From UMGS973 sp045599945 (GTDB lineage: Bacteria; Bacillota; Clostridia; Peptostreptococcales; Anaerovoracaceae): 42,467 bases of DNA. How positions within the stretch are numbered: the stretch's first letter is position 1; the number at the start of each line of letters is the position of its first letter. The position numbers were made by a program, and so were the translations under genes. Positions 17,536 through 25,647 of the stretch are shown in pieces. The stretch is taken from contig JAZRWY010000096.1 in NCBI GenBank assembly GCA_045599945.1, positions 1 through 42,467 on the forward strand, given 5' to 3'. The notes beneath the pieces were generated by a model, which ran no database searches, was not told where the DNA came from, and saw only the letters and a program-made list of their open reading frames with translations.

Positions 17536-18054
17536 ATGAAGAAATGTAAATTGTGCGGAAGAACATTGAAATCATCACATAAAGGCGTCATCTGCAGTGA
17601 CTGCAGACATAAGATCGGCGCTTTTGCAAAGAAATCCATAGCAGGGACTGCAGTGGTGGCAGGCGCCCTTGCAGCAGGTGCTGCACTGAAGGAAAAAGGG
17701 ACCGAAAGCATTGAAGAAACGGTAAAGAAGATCTCTGCAAATGAGAAGGCGGCCGCAGTCAGAAATGCAGGAAAGAAGATCTATGAGGAAGGTGCAGAGA
17801 AGATGAATCTTGCAGGTTCCTTCATTGAAGAGCATACAATGGGCGCAAAGGATCTCATTGACAGAGGTATTGATGCGGTGGAATATAAGCTGAAGGGTCT
17901 TCCTGCAGCTTATGCCAGAGAGGAGCATCCTCTGTTCGGCAAGATAAAAGGCATGCTTTCCGACCGCTTCGATTTTCTGGAGGATTTTGAAGAGGAAGAA
18001 CTTCATTACATTGATGAAGAAGAATTCGATAAGATGTTCGAGGAGGAGAAGTAA
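17536..18054 (+). CDS. Zinc-ribbon protein with Ala/Gly-rich hydrophobic segment
   Basis: 172 residues. N-terminal zinc ribbon CKLCGR...CSDCRH (two CxxC pairs), then an Ala/Gly-rich stretch (about 35-52) that could be a membrane or oligomerisation helix, then a charged helical region and an acidic tail. AGGAGAGAAG precedes the ATG. The next gene begins immediately after its stop, so expression is coupled. No function assigned. Confidence 0.72.
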   Translation: MKKCKLCGRTLKSSHKGVICSDCRHKIGAFAKKSIAGTAVVAGALAAGAALKEKGTESIEETVKKISANEKAAAVRNAGKKIYEEGAEKMNLAGSFIEEHTMGAKDLIDRGIDAVEYKLKGLPAAYAREEHPLFGKIKGMLSDRFDFLEDFEEEELHYIDEEEFDKMFEEEK

Positions 18055-18387
18055 ATGTTTGCAGGAGCATCCGCAGCAACATCCATGATGATGTTGCAGA
18101 AGGGCGAAAAGGCAAAGTTCAATAATGCGACCATCTGCATTCTTGTCATTGACATGTATTATGCAAAAAAGAATCTCTCGAAGGAAGATTACAAAAGGAT
18201 GAAGAAAATCTATGCAGAGGTTCAGAAGGAAAAAGACAAAGAACTGGTGGATTACGACGGATTTGTGCAGAAGGCGGTAGAAGTGGTGAAACGATTTGAA
18301 GAAGTGGCACCTTATGAGAAGTATTGCGGCGATGAGCCGGATGCTTACGGCCCGATTCTGGAGGCGCTCCGGAATGAATGTGTATAG
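18055..18387 (+). CDS. Small hypothetical protein
   Basis: 110 residues, directly abutting the zinc-ribbon gene (TAAATG), with GAGGAGGAGAAG inside that gene as ribosome site. N-terminus MFAGASAATSMMMLQ is mildly hydrophobic; the rest is a Lys/Glu-rich helical protein ending in GPILEALRNECV. No family recognised. Confidence 0.65.
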   Translation: MFAGASAATSMMMLQKGEKAKFNNATICILVIDMYYAKKNLSKEDYKRMKKIYAEVQKEKDKELVDYDGFVQKAVEVVKRFEEVAPYEKYCGDEPDAYGPILEALRNECV

Positions 18388-18435
18388 AATCTTCCGGATG
18401 GACAGTACCGGAAACCACAGGATGGAGAGATTTGG

Positions 18436-18876
18436 ATGAACTGGAAAGAACTTTATGGGGCAGATGGCAAAGGGCCGTACATGACCATGGAAAGCCCTGA
18501 GATGGAGGCGTTTCTGGATGAGATGGAATTTGCAGATGAATTCCTTACGCCCCGGGAGCTTGCCCAAATGATCATCAGAATACCGGATGGAGACATTGCC
18601 ATGCAACTCATTGACCTTGCAAAGGCGAGGGGCATGAAATTCGATACGGTCAGCATGGATAAGGTAATCAGCAGAATCTGCGAGAATTTCAATGAGTTTT
18701 CCCATGATGAGCTTTATGATTCAGAGGAAAGCGGATTTCGGGATGTGTTCGGCTTTGATGTGTTTTCCATGGCGGATGAGAACATCCGGGAGGAGGAAGA
18801 TCCGGCAAGAGCCAGAAGGATTGTGGAGAGCTGGCCGGAACATGTACAGGAAAGATTGTTAAAAGAGAGATTGTGA
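18436..18876 (+). CDS. Hypothetical protein in the Sel1-SseB run
   Basis: 146 residues, acidic, helical-looking, no membrane segment. Contains FLTPRELAQMIIRIPDGDIAMQL and a charged C-terminus ending RERLL-like. Preceded by GGAGAG. I recognise no family. Ends 17 bases before the chosen start of the SseB-like gene. Confidence 0.68.
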   Translation: MNWKELYGADGKGPYMTMESPEMEAFLDEMEFADEFLTPRELAQMIIRIPDGDIAMQLIDLAKARGMKFDTVSMDKVISRICENFNEFSHDELYDSEESGFRDVFGFDVFSMADENIREEEDPARARRIVESWPEHVQERLLKERL

Positions 18877-18893
18877 GCGGAGGAAGGCTCTGG

Positions 18894-20006
18894 ATGAAAT
18901 ATGTAGAAACCGGATTTAGAGCTGTGTACGATAATTTCACAGCATTTCCTTTGAATGAGACAACAAAGCAGTATGCGGCGGGACTTCCCGGTGCAGAGGA
19001 GGCAGACTGCATTCTGACTTTTGGATACATAGGCAGGGACAGTGAAGTGGCGCTTGAAGTCATTGCCTGCGGCAGGAGAGAGAATCAGACATTCCGGTTC
19101 TTTCCTGCGGATGAAACGAAAAGAATACATTTCAAGGTCTCTGAAGTGCAAGACATGGAATTCATGTTTCTGGACAGAAGAGACGGAAATCTTGGAAAAA
19201 GATATGAGGCGAAGCTGGAACAGATAGAAGATGGCACCGATGAGATGCTGGAGACCAGAAGGATGGGTTTTCTGGATGGAGAGCGGGAACTGTTCCGCCC
19301 GGATGTGGTTTCTGTCTACCTGATAAAACAGAACATGAAAGCGGAGCCCGTCAAGGTGCTCATTACCGGCATGGGAGAGAACTGCCTCATTGGAACTGTG
19401 CTGGAACCGAAAGAATCGTTTGGTGTAAAAAAGAATGAAACGCTTGCTTTTGTTCTCCAGGAGGTTGAAGAGGGAAAGGTCATCTGCGCTGCCAATCTGA
19501 ATCAGAGCAGAAAACTAAGAGCAGAAGACCTGGCAGATGGAAAGCTTCTGAAAAGCGCCATGAATCTTTTTTCTAAAAACAGAAATGAAGATACATATGT
19601 TGATGTGCTGGAAATCTTAAGAGACAGCAAACTCTGGGTACCATGCAGCGTTATCCTTTCGGAAGCGGATCAGCAGAGAATGGAGGCCATGGTAAATCAT
19701 GTGCTGGCAGACCCGCCTGCGCCGCCGGCATTTGCAAATAACGATGCAATCCGGATTGCGCCGGAACTGATTCAGAAGGATGGAAAGATCTATCTTCCGG
19801 CATTTACGGCTGAAGAAGAAATGAAATCTTACGGTGAGCAGTTCACAAAGGTGCAGAAGGATGTTCTGGAGTGGCTTGCCATTGCAGAAAAGAATGACCA
19901 GAACATCTCCGGCATGGTAATCAATCCGTTTACCGACGGATTTGTATTGCGAAGAGATGTCTTTGACATATTAAAGAAGATGAAGAGCAGCCTCAAGGAG
20001 CATTAG
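18894..20006 (+). CDS. SseB-domain protein
   Basis: 370 residues. ATG 18894 chosen because GGAGGAAGG lies just upstream; a GTG at 18873 is in frame but lacks a site. The C-terminal half matches the SseB N-terminal-type domain (PF07179): LWVPCSVILSEADQ, then KDGKIYLPAFTAEEEM and a late SGMVINPFTDGFVLRRDVFDIL. The first 190 residues are not recognised. SseB was named for enhanced serine sensitivity in E. coli; its mechanism is unclear. Last gene of the compact run. Confidence 0.8.
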   Translation: MKYVETGFRAVYDNFTAFPLNETTKQYAAGLPGAEEADCILTFGYIGRDSEVALEVIACGRRENQTFRFFPADETKRIHFKVSEVQDMEFMFLDRRDGNLGKRYEAKLEQIEDGTDEMLETRRMGFLDGERELFRPDVVSVYLIKQNMKAEPVKVLITGMGENCLIGTVLEPKESFGVKKNETLAFVLQEVEEGKVICAANLNQSRKLRAEDLADGKLLKSAMNLFSKNRNEDTYVDVLEILRDSKLWVPCSVILSEADQQRMEAMVNHVLADPPAPPAFANNDAIRIAPELIQKDGKIYLPAFTAEEEMKSYGEQFTKVQKDVLEWLAIAEKNDQNISGMVINPFTDGFVLRRDVFDILKKMKSSLKEH

Positions 20007-20045
20007 AAGACCGGCTTTTACAAAGGGATGCAAAAAGGAGAAGAG

Positions 20046-22427
20046 ATGAAAAAGAAAAAACTATTATCCATCATTCTTAGCATATGCGTGATTCTGGCAT
20101 ACATGCCGGCAGCTGCCTATGCACAGCCCGAAGAAGAACAGCAGCTTTCTGAAGTCCAGGTCAATCCTGTCTATGAAGATGAACTGACAGAGCAGGATGT
20201 GCTGGAAGGCATTGAAAGCCAGAAGCAGATGGTGAAAATGGGAAACAAAGTCTACGCGGATACGGAGGAAGCCGGTGAATTTCTAAGGGAACAGATAAAA
20301 AGCAGGGTGACAGAGATTTCCATTTCCTCCACCATTCCTTTCGAATGGTCACAAGAAGGGCTGGCAGAACTCTGTGATGAAATAGTGGACGTGGCAACAA
20401 AGCATACGGGCGTACCTGATGAAGGAGACTATCTGCGCTGGCAGTATGGCGGCTATTATATGGGAGCATCAGGAACTTCGTCTTCATATACCATCACGTT
20501 AGAGTTTGACTATATGGACGGTGACAGCCATATTAATTATTACTCATCCATAGAACAGGAACAGCAGGTGACGGCAAAGGTAGATGAGATTCTGGAGGAC
20601 CTGGATCTGGAAGGGAAGTGCGCCGATGAGAAAGTAGAGGCCATCTATGATTACCTGACAGAGAATGTAGCATATGACCATCCAGGCGCAGATGATCCGG
20701 AAGATACTCTCTGTCATACAGCCTATGCAGCTCTCATTGAGAATACAGCAGTATGCCAGGGATATGCGCTTGCTCTTTACAGGCTGCTTCTGGAGGAAGG
20801 CGTTGACTGCAGGCTCATTGCAGGAGATGGCGGCGGTCCTCATGCATGGAATATCATAAAAGTCGGAGATAAGTGGTATAATGCGGATGCAACATGGGAT
20901 GCAGGAAACAGCAATTACCAATATTTCCTGAAGACCGATGCAGATTTTCCGAACCATATAAGATGGAATAGTGCAGATAATGACGCACCGTATGATTATG
21001 ATTCAGCAGAGTTTTATGCAGAGCATCCAATGGGAACAGTAAACTATGACACTGCTTCCATGGGGCATAGCTGGGTGGATGGAGACATCATTGTAGAAGC
21101 AGGATGCACAGCGCCAGGAAGCAGAAAAATAGTCTGCGAGAAGTGCGGCAGCGAGAAGACAGAAGAAATTACGCCTCTGGGGCATGACATCGTTCATGCA
21201 GATGCAGCGGATGCAACATGTACGAAAGATGGATGCGCAGAGCACTATGAATGCAGCAGATGCGGAGCATGCTATGAAGATGCTGCCGGGAATAGTGAAA
21301 TAAGCAGAGAGAGTATTACAGTAGCAGCACTGGGCCATAATATTGTACCGCATGAAGGCAAGGCAGCAACCTGCGAAGAGGCAGGATGGAAAGCCTATGA
21401 CACATGCAGCCGCTGTGACTATATGACCTATGAGGAAATTGAACCTCTGGGCCATGACATCGTAACAGATGCAGCAGTTCCTGCAACCTGCACGGAAACA
21501 GGACTGGCAGAGGGAAGCCACTGCCAGAGATGCGGAAAGGTGATCAAGGCGCAGGAAGTGATTCCTGTAAAGGAGCATCCATGGGATGAAGGAACGGTCA
21601 TTAAGGAGCCGACCTGCACAGAAAAGGGAACCATGGAATATGCATGCACAGCATGCAGCGAGAAAAAGACAGAAGAGATCGACGCACTGGGTCATGACAT
21701 CACATTCCATGAAGCTAAGGCAGCAACCTGCACGGAAACAGGACTGACAGAGGGAAGCCACTGCCAGAGATGCGGAAAGGTGATCAAGGCACAGGAAGTG
21801 ATTCCTGCAAAGGGTCATACATGGAGCCCACAGACCGGAACAAAGGCTACCATGTCAGCCAATGGCACCCTGATAAAAAAATGCAGTAGCTGCGGCAAGT
21901 CTCTGGGAGCAGGAATCATTCCAGGAATTGCTTCCGTACAGCTTGCCGGCTCAAAATATAACTATACAGGGAAAAATATCACACCGGCAGTTACGGTAAA
22001 GGATGCTAGCGGCAGGGTGCTTGTAAAAGGTACAGATTATACCGTTGCATATGGAAAATACAGAAATCCGGGAACGGCACAGGCGACCATCACATTCAGA
22101 GGAAAGTACGCCGGATCAAAGGTTCTGACATACAAGATCAATCTAAAGCCGACCGCAATTTCCAAGCTGACAAAAGCAAAGAAGGCTTTTACAGTAAAAT
22201 GGAAGAAGCAGTCTTCCGTCACAGGATACCAGATCAGATACAGTCTGAAATCCAGCATGAAGGGTGCAAAGACGGTAAAGGTGAAGGGTGCATCTGTGAC
22301 TTCCAGAAAGGTTAAGAGCCTGAAGAAAAAGAAGAAATATTATGTTCAGATCAGAACATACAAGGTCATCAATGGAACGTATTACTACAGTTCCTGGAGC
22401 GGCAGGAAAACCGTAGAGACAAAATAG
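20046..22427 (+). CDS. Secreted transglutaminase-like protein with Cys-rich repeats and FN3-like tail
   Basis: 793 residues from ATG 20046 (AAGGAG five bases upstream). Signal peptide ends near AYA (about residue 26). Transglutaminase-like core: likely Cys237 (TAVCQGYALAL), His266 (GPHAWNI), Asp281 (YNADATWDAG), a full triad. Then come several repeats of the type GHDI...ATCT..G...C.RCG, each with paired cysteines, and an Ig-like and an FN3-like module ending in basic, Tyr-rich sequence. Transpeptidase or protease activity on surface proteins is possible; substrate unknown. Paralogue of the gene at 23279. Confidence 0.85.
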   Translation: MKKKKLLSIILSICVILAYMPAAAYAQPEEEQQLSEVQVNPVYEDELTEQDVLEGIESQKQMVKMGNKVYADTEEAGEFLREQIKSRVTEISISSTIPFEWSQEGLAELCDEIVDVATKHTGVPDEGDYLRWQYGGYYMGASGTSSSYTITLEFDYMDGDSHINYYSSIEQEQQVTAKVDEILEDLDLEGKCADEKVEAIYDYLTENVAYDHPGADDPEDTLCHTAYAALIENTAVCQGYALALYRLLLEEGVDCRLIAGDGGGPHAWNIIKVGDKWYNADATWDAGNSNYQYFLKTDADFPNHIRWNSADNDAPYDYDSAEFYAEHPMGTVNYDTASMGHSWVDGDIIVEAGCTAPGSRKIVCEKCGSEKTEEITPLGHDIVHADAADATCTKDGCAEHYECSRCGACYEDAAGNSEISRESITVAALGHNIVPHEGKAATCEEAGWKAYDTCSRCDYMTYEEIEPLGHDIVTDAAVPATCTETGLAEGSHCQRCGKVIKAQEVIPVKEHPWDEGTVIKEPTCTEKGTMEYACTACSEKKTEEIDALGHDITFHEAKAATCTETGLTEGSHCQRCGKVIKAQEVIPAKGHTWSPQTGTKATMSANGTLIKKCSSCGKSLGAGIIPGIASVQLAGSKYNYTGKNITPAVTVKDASGRVLVKGTDYTVAYGKYRNPGTAQATITFRGKYAGSKVLTYKINLKPTAISKLTKAKKAFTVKWKKQSSVTGYQIRYSLKSSMKGAKTVKVKGASVTSRKVKSLKKKKKYYVQIRTYKVINGTYYYSSWSGRKTVETK
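21483..21573 (+). repeat. Internal direct repeat, copy A
   Basis: 91 bases that recur 240 bases downstream with three mismatches; encodes one Cys-rich repeat of the transglutaminase-like protein. Confidence 0.9.
21723..21813 (+). repeat. Internal direct repeat, copy B
   Basis: Second copy of the 91-base unit at 21483, spaced exactly 240 bases, a recent in-frame duplication. Confidence 0.9.
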
Positions 22428-22435
22428 GCAGAAAA

Positions 22436-22459
22436 AAATCCCGGAGCAATCCGGGATTT
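22436..22459. terminator. Bidirectional terminator between convergent genes
   Basis: AAATCCCGGA pairs perfectly with TCCGGGATTT over a GCAA tetraloop. Leftward it is followed by seven T in total, rightward by TTTCTGTT; it serves both the transglutaminase-like gene and the leftward lipoprotein gene. Confidence 0.88.
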
Positions 22460-22462
22460 CTG

Positions 22463-23164
22463 TTACTGCTGACTATTCATTTCCTCTTCCAGTTTCTTTG
22501 TTACTTTCTGGATGCCGCCGGTCAGGGCGTTCATGAACTGGCTGTCTGAATCGAGTTCGCAGACTTCCCAGTATCCGTTTTCATTCAGAAGATCAAGCGT
22601 AATGGTTTCGGAATACGTTTTTTCATTCAGTTTGTCGAATTTCTCGACGCCGATCTTATCGAAGGCCTCATCCAGATCCTTTTCGGAGGCGCCCTGGTCA
22701 TACAGGGTGATGGCGGTTTCCACATACTCATTCAGAACTTCAGAGAGCGCCTCTCCAAATTCGTAGGTTGTAATGGTTACATCGACGGTCGCCATGTCAT
22801 CATCCACCTGCTCATTGGATATGGAGTAGTCGAAATCGAAGGCTTTTTCCTTCAGTATTTTCATGAGCTTGCCGCCCAGAACGGCTTCTTCATTGGAATC
22901 GGTGCTGAAAAGGTCTGTCAGATGGCTGGTATCCTCCAGCTCATAATATTCATTCATTTTCTCTGTATCGCCGGCCTTTAATGCTGTCAGAAAACCTTCC
23001 ACGGTTTCAGTCGGTGTGAGTTCAGGCGCTTCTGCTTCTGTTTCCGGTTCGCTGGCTGGCGTTTCGCTTTCTGCAGTTTCTTTTTCTGTTCCACATGCGG
23101 AAAAGGCAAAGATGACAGCAAGAGAAAGTGCCAGTATGGATAATTTTTTTAGATTTCTGTTCAT
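22463..23164 (-). CDS. Predicted lipoprotein, DUF5105-like
   Basis: 233 residues. Start at 23164 (MNRNLKK); the upstream in-frame TTG overlaps the ribosome site. Lipobox ends at Cys24 (FAFSAC), then a Glu/Pro/Thr-rich linker, then TVEGFLTALKAGDTEKMNEYYE, the opening of a DUF5105/NTF2-like domain common in Firmicutes lipoproteins (family from memory). The Shine-Dalgarno is a run of seven G (plus 23171-23177), which is unusual. Sits between the two transglutaminase-like paralogues, transcribed against them. Confidence 0.78.
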   Translation of the reverse strand: MNRNLKKLSILALSLAVIFAFSACGTEKETAESETPASEPETEAEAPELTPTETVEGFLTALKAGDTEKMNEYYELEDTSHLTDLFSTDSNEEAVLGGKLMKILKEKAFDFDYSISNEQVDDDMATVDVTITTYEFGEALSEVLNEYVETAITLYDQGASEKDLDEAFDKIGVEKFDKLNEKTYSETITLDLLNENGYWEVCELDSDSQFMNALTGGIQKVTKKLEEEMNSQQ

Positions 23165-23194
23165 TTTGTTCCCCCCCAATGTTCTTATTCATCC

Positions 23195-23203
23195 ATTGTA
23201 GCA
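23195..23203 (-). promoter_or_regulatory. Extended -10 of the leftward lipoprotein gene
   Basis: Minus strand TGCTACAAT, fitting TGnTATAAT with one mismatch, about 30 bases upstream of the start at 23164. No clear -35. Confidence 0.5.
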
Positions 23204-23246
23204 GAAATGTCAGTTTTTGTGTTTGTTTTTCACAAAAAGAAAAAAA

Positions 23247-23256
23247 GTGATATAAT
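23247..23256 (+). promoter_or_regulatory. Extended -10 of the second transglutaminase-like gene
   Basis: GTGATATAAT, identical to the decamers at 1346, 28215 and 30168; 22 bases before the start codon. Confidence 0.6.
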
Positions 23257-23278
23257 ACGGAGAGAAAGGTTCTTATTT

Positions 23279-25030
23279 ATGAAAAAGTTTTTAACGAGTT
23301 TCATCAGCTTTATTCTGGTGCTTGGCATGGCATCTGCTGTTTCCTGGGCAGCGGAAGAAGCAGATATTCCGGAGGAAGGAATCACAGAGGTTAATCCCAT
23401 CTATGAGGATGTCCTTTCGGAGGCGGAGCTTCTGGAGGCCATTGATGAGGAGACAGGAAAACTGGCCAGTTCTTCCGTGGTATATACATCCTGGAAAGAT
23501 GCCGGTGCATATGTCAGAAAGCAGATGAAAAACAGAGCGAAATCTGTGACAATAAAATATAGCCTTGGAAGCGGGGATTATGAAAAGATGGTCTTCGGCA
23601 TTCTGGGCGAAGCATTCCGCCATACAGGTGTTCCGGATGAAGGCGACTATATCCTGTGGCAGTATGGTGGATTTAATGTGGACAAGGAGAATGTTCAGAT
23701 TCAGGGAAGTATCATTACATTCACCATGGAATTTGACTATGTCAGCAACGATGGAGACAGGATTACCTATCATTCCTCTCTGGAGCAGGAAAAACAGGTG
23801 ACAGAAGAGGTCGGCCGGGTGCTGGAGAGTCTGAATCTTTCCGGGGAAAGTGGCGACCAGAAAGTAAAAAGCATCTATGATCATATCACCTCCACCGTCA
23901 CATATGGTGATGTAGGGGAGCCCATCAGCTATACAGCTTATGCGGCGGTCATCAATCACCGGGCAGTCTGTCAGGGCTATGCGCTGCTGATGTACCGCAT
24001 GCTGCTGGAAGAAGGCATTGACTGCAGAATCATTGCCGGTTATGGCGGAGGAGGAAATCACGGATGGAACATCGTTCGGCTGGGAGATTACTGGTATAAC
24101 CTGGACGCCACCTGGGATGCAGGGGCTTTGGGATACCGTTTTTTTCTGAAAAGCGATGCAGGTTTTCCGGGCCATGAGCGCTGGAACGCAGCGGTTAGCG
24201 CCTCTCCCATCGACTATACCTCTGCAGCCTTTTATGCGGAGCATCCAATGGGAACCGGAGACTATGTCTGCGTGGATGAAGGTCACCGGGAGACTGTCAT
24301 GAAGGGAAGAGCCCCGACCTGCGCAAAGACAGGGCTGACGGAAGGAATGAAATGCGGTGTCTGCGGCTTGATTCTGAAAGAGCAGGAAGTCATTCCATGT
24401 CTTCCGCATACAGCAGCCAGTGACTCGGCGGTTTCTGCAACCGCGTCTCAGGCAGGAAGAACGGCAGGTACGCACTGCAGTGTCTGCGGCAAAGTGCTGA
24501 GCGGAAATGTTCTGGTACCGGCGGTTCGTTCTTTTGCTCTTTCGAAGAAGAAATATACCTATTCCGGGAAGAAATGCCATCCGTCTGTTACGGTAAAGGA
24601 TGCCAAAGGAAAGACGTTATCCAGAGGGACAGACTATACAGTATCCTATGCCTCGGATCAATATCCGGGAAAGGCTTCTGTGAAAGTGACATTGAAAGGG
24701 AAATACAGCGGAACGAGAACCCTTTCGTATACCATCAGCCCGAAGAAACCGGCAGTTTCGAAACTGGTCAGAGCAAGAAAAGCATTCACAGTGAAATGGA
24801 AGAAGCAGACGAAAGCTGCTGCATCCGGATACCAGATCCGGTACAGTACGAAGAAGTCCATGGCGGGAGCAAAGAAGGTGACGGTGAAGGGATACAGCAA
24901 GTCTTCGAAGAAGATCCGGAAGCTGAAGAAGAATAAGAAGTATTATGTACAGGTCAGAACATATAAGAAGGTGAACGGTACTTCGTATTACAGCGGCTGG
25001 AGCAGCAAAAGGGCGGTAAAGACAAAATAA
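23279..25030 (+). CDS. Secreted transglutaminase-like protein, paralogue
   Basis: 583 residues from ATG 23279 (GAAAGG nine bases upstream). The frame is open to 23207 but those codons precede or overlap the promoter. Signal peptide ends about SWAA. Triad Cys231 (RAVCQGYALL), His261 (GGNHGWNI), Asp276 (YNLDATWDAG). Fewer Cys-rich repeats than the 20046 paralogue: one complete CGVCG unit and one CSVCG unit. The C-terminus is again an Ig-like then FN3-like module, with ARKAFTVKWKKQ almost identical to the paralogue. A tandem duplication is the simplest origin. Confidence 0.85.
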   Translation: MKKFLTSFISFILVLGMASAVSWAAEEADIPEEGITEVNPIYEDVLSEAELLEAIDEETGKLASSSVVYTSWKDAGAYVRKQMKNRAKSVTIKYSLGSGDYEKMVFGILGEAFRHTGVPDEGDYILWQYGGFNVDKENVQIQGSIITFTMEFDYVSNDGDRITYHSSLEQEKQVTEEVGRVLESLNLSGESGDQKVKSIYDHITSTVTYGDVGEPISYTAYAAVINHRAVCQGYALLMYRMLLEEGIDCRIIAGYGGGGNHGWNIVRLGDYWYNLDATWDAGALGYRFFLKSDAGFPGHERWNAAVSASPIDYTSAAFYAEHPMGTGDYVCVDEGHRETVMKGRAPTCAKTGLTEGMKCGVCGLILKEQEVIPCLPHTAASDSAVSATASQAGRTAGTHCSVCGKVLSGNVLVPAVRSFALSKKKYTYSGKKCHPSVTVKDAKGKTLSRGTDYTVSYASDQYPGKASVKVTLKGKYSGTRTLSYTISPKKPAVSKLVRARKAFTVKWKKQTKAAASGYQIRYSTKKSMAGAKKVTVKGYSKSSKKIRKLKKNKKYYVQVRTYKKVNGTSYYSGWSSKRAVKTK

Positions 25031-25070
25031 AGGAAAATGCAGGATGGAGCAGAATCATGTTTCATCCTGA

Positions 25071-25097
25071 TTCATTTCTTAAGAATTCTTAAATGAA
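25071..25097. promoter_or_regulatory. Near-palindrome upstream of the membrane operon
   Basis: TTCATTT and AAATGAA flank a core containing the perfect palindrome TTAAGAATTCTTAA (25079-25092). Operator-like, just before the candidate promoter at 25109. Confidence 0.35.
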
Positions 25098-25108
25098 GGG
25101 AAATCCTG

Positions 25109-25137
25109 TTGAAAAAAATACAGGACTCATTTATCAT
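25109..25137 (+). promoter_or_regulatory. Candidate promoter of the membrane operon
   Basis: TTGAAA, 17-base spacer, TATCAT, about 139 bases before the first start codon; leaves a long leader. Confidence 0.5.
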
Positions 25138-25231
25138 ATTACTAAAGTTAGGGTATATATGAAGTTACAGGTGGCAGTATATGAGAAGTTTTGCAGAGGA
25201 ATGTCAGCTGGAAGAAGAAAGGTTCGAAATG

Positions 25232-25251
25232 TCCATAGGTATTCCTATGGA
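25232..25251 (+). promoter_or_regulatory. Perfect 8-bp hairpin in the leader of the membrane operon
   Basis: TCCATAGG pairs with CCTATGGA over TATT, followed by TATTTTTG, 24 bases before the start codon and just ahead of the ribosome site. Could be an attenuator or operator. Confidence 0.35.
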
Positions 25252-25275
25252 TATTTTTGTAAGAAAGGAGAATGT

Positions 25276-25647
25276 ATGAGAAAGGGAATGAGAATTGCAG
25301 GAGCTGCAGGGTCCATTCTGGTATTTCTGCTGGAAATACTGGTGATTGTGAATTTCATTGCGGCTTCCCTGCAGGAAGATAATTATGGCGGTCTGCTGGT
25401 GTTTGTCATTGGGAGCGTCGTACTGATTGCTCTTGGGAAACTCCTTCTGAAAATCGGGATTCCCGTTGATCTTCCGGGCATGTTCTGCATTGCAGGAGGT
25501 TTCGTCATTCCGCTGATTCTCACCATGATTTTTGCAGGAAATTCTGCAGATGCTCTCCTGTACCATCTGGCAGGGTTTCAGCTTCTGGGTGTTGCCAATG
25601 CAGTCTGCAATCTGAAACTGAGACAAGGAAGAAAGGAGAAACAATGA
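25276..25647 (+). CDS. Small integral membrane protein
   Basis: 123 residues from ATG 25276 (AAAGGAG five bases upstream); the longer frame upstream lacks a ribosome site. Four hydrophobic segments (about 7-28, 35-55, 61-83, 88-108) and a basic C-terminus. No family recognised. Its ATGA end overlaps the next gene, so translation is coupled. Confidence 0.72.
   Translation: MRKGMRIAGAAGSILVFLLEILVIVNFIAASLQEDNYGGLLVFVIGSVVLIALGKLLLKIGIPVDLPGMFCIAGGFVIPLILTMIFAGNSADALLYHLAGFQLLGVANAVCNLKLRQGRKEKQ

Noticed and set aside
17575..18705. 376-codon open frame on the minus strand
   Set aside because: Antisense across three genes of the Sel1-SseB run; low-complexity His/Phe/Leu composition.
21140..21830. 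CRISPR-like array from repeated units
   Set aside because: The repeats are in frame, encode Cys-rich protein modules and vary in length; not a CRISPR array.
23291..24580. 429-codon open frame on the minus strand
   Set aside because: Antisense to a well-supported transglutaminase-like gene; no recognisable domain.
25040..25069. CAGGATG...CATCCTG hairpin after the second transglutaminase-like gene
   Set aside because: Sixteen-base loop and no proper U-tract, so too weak to call a terminator.
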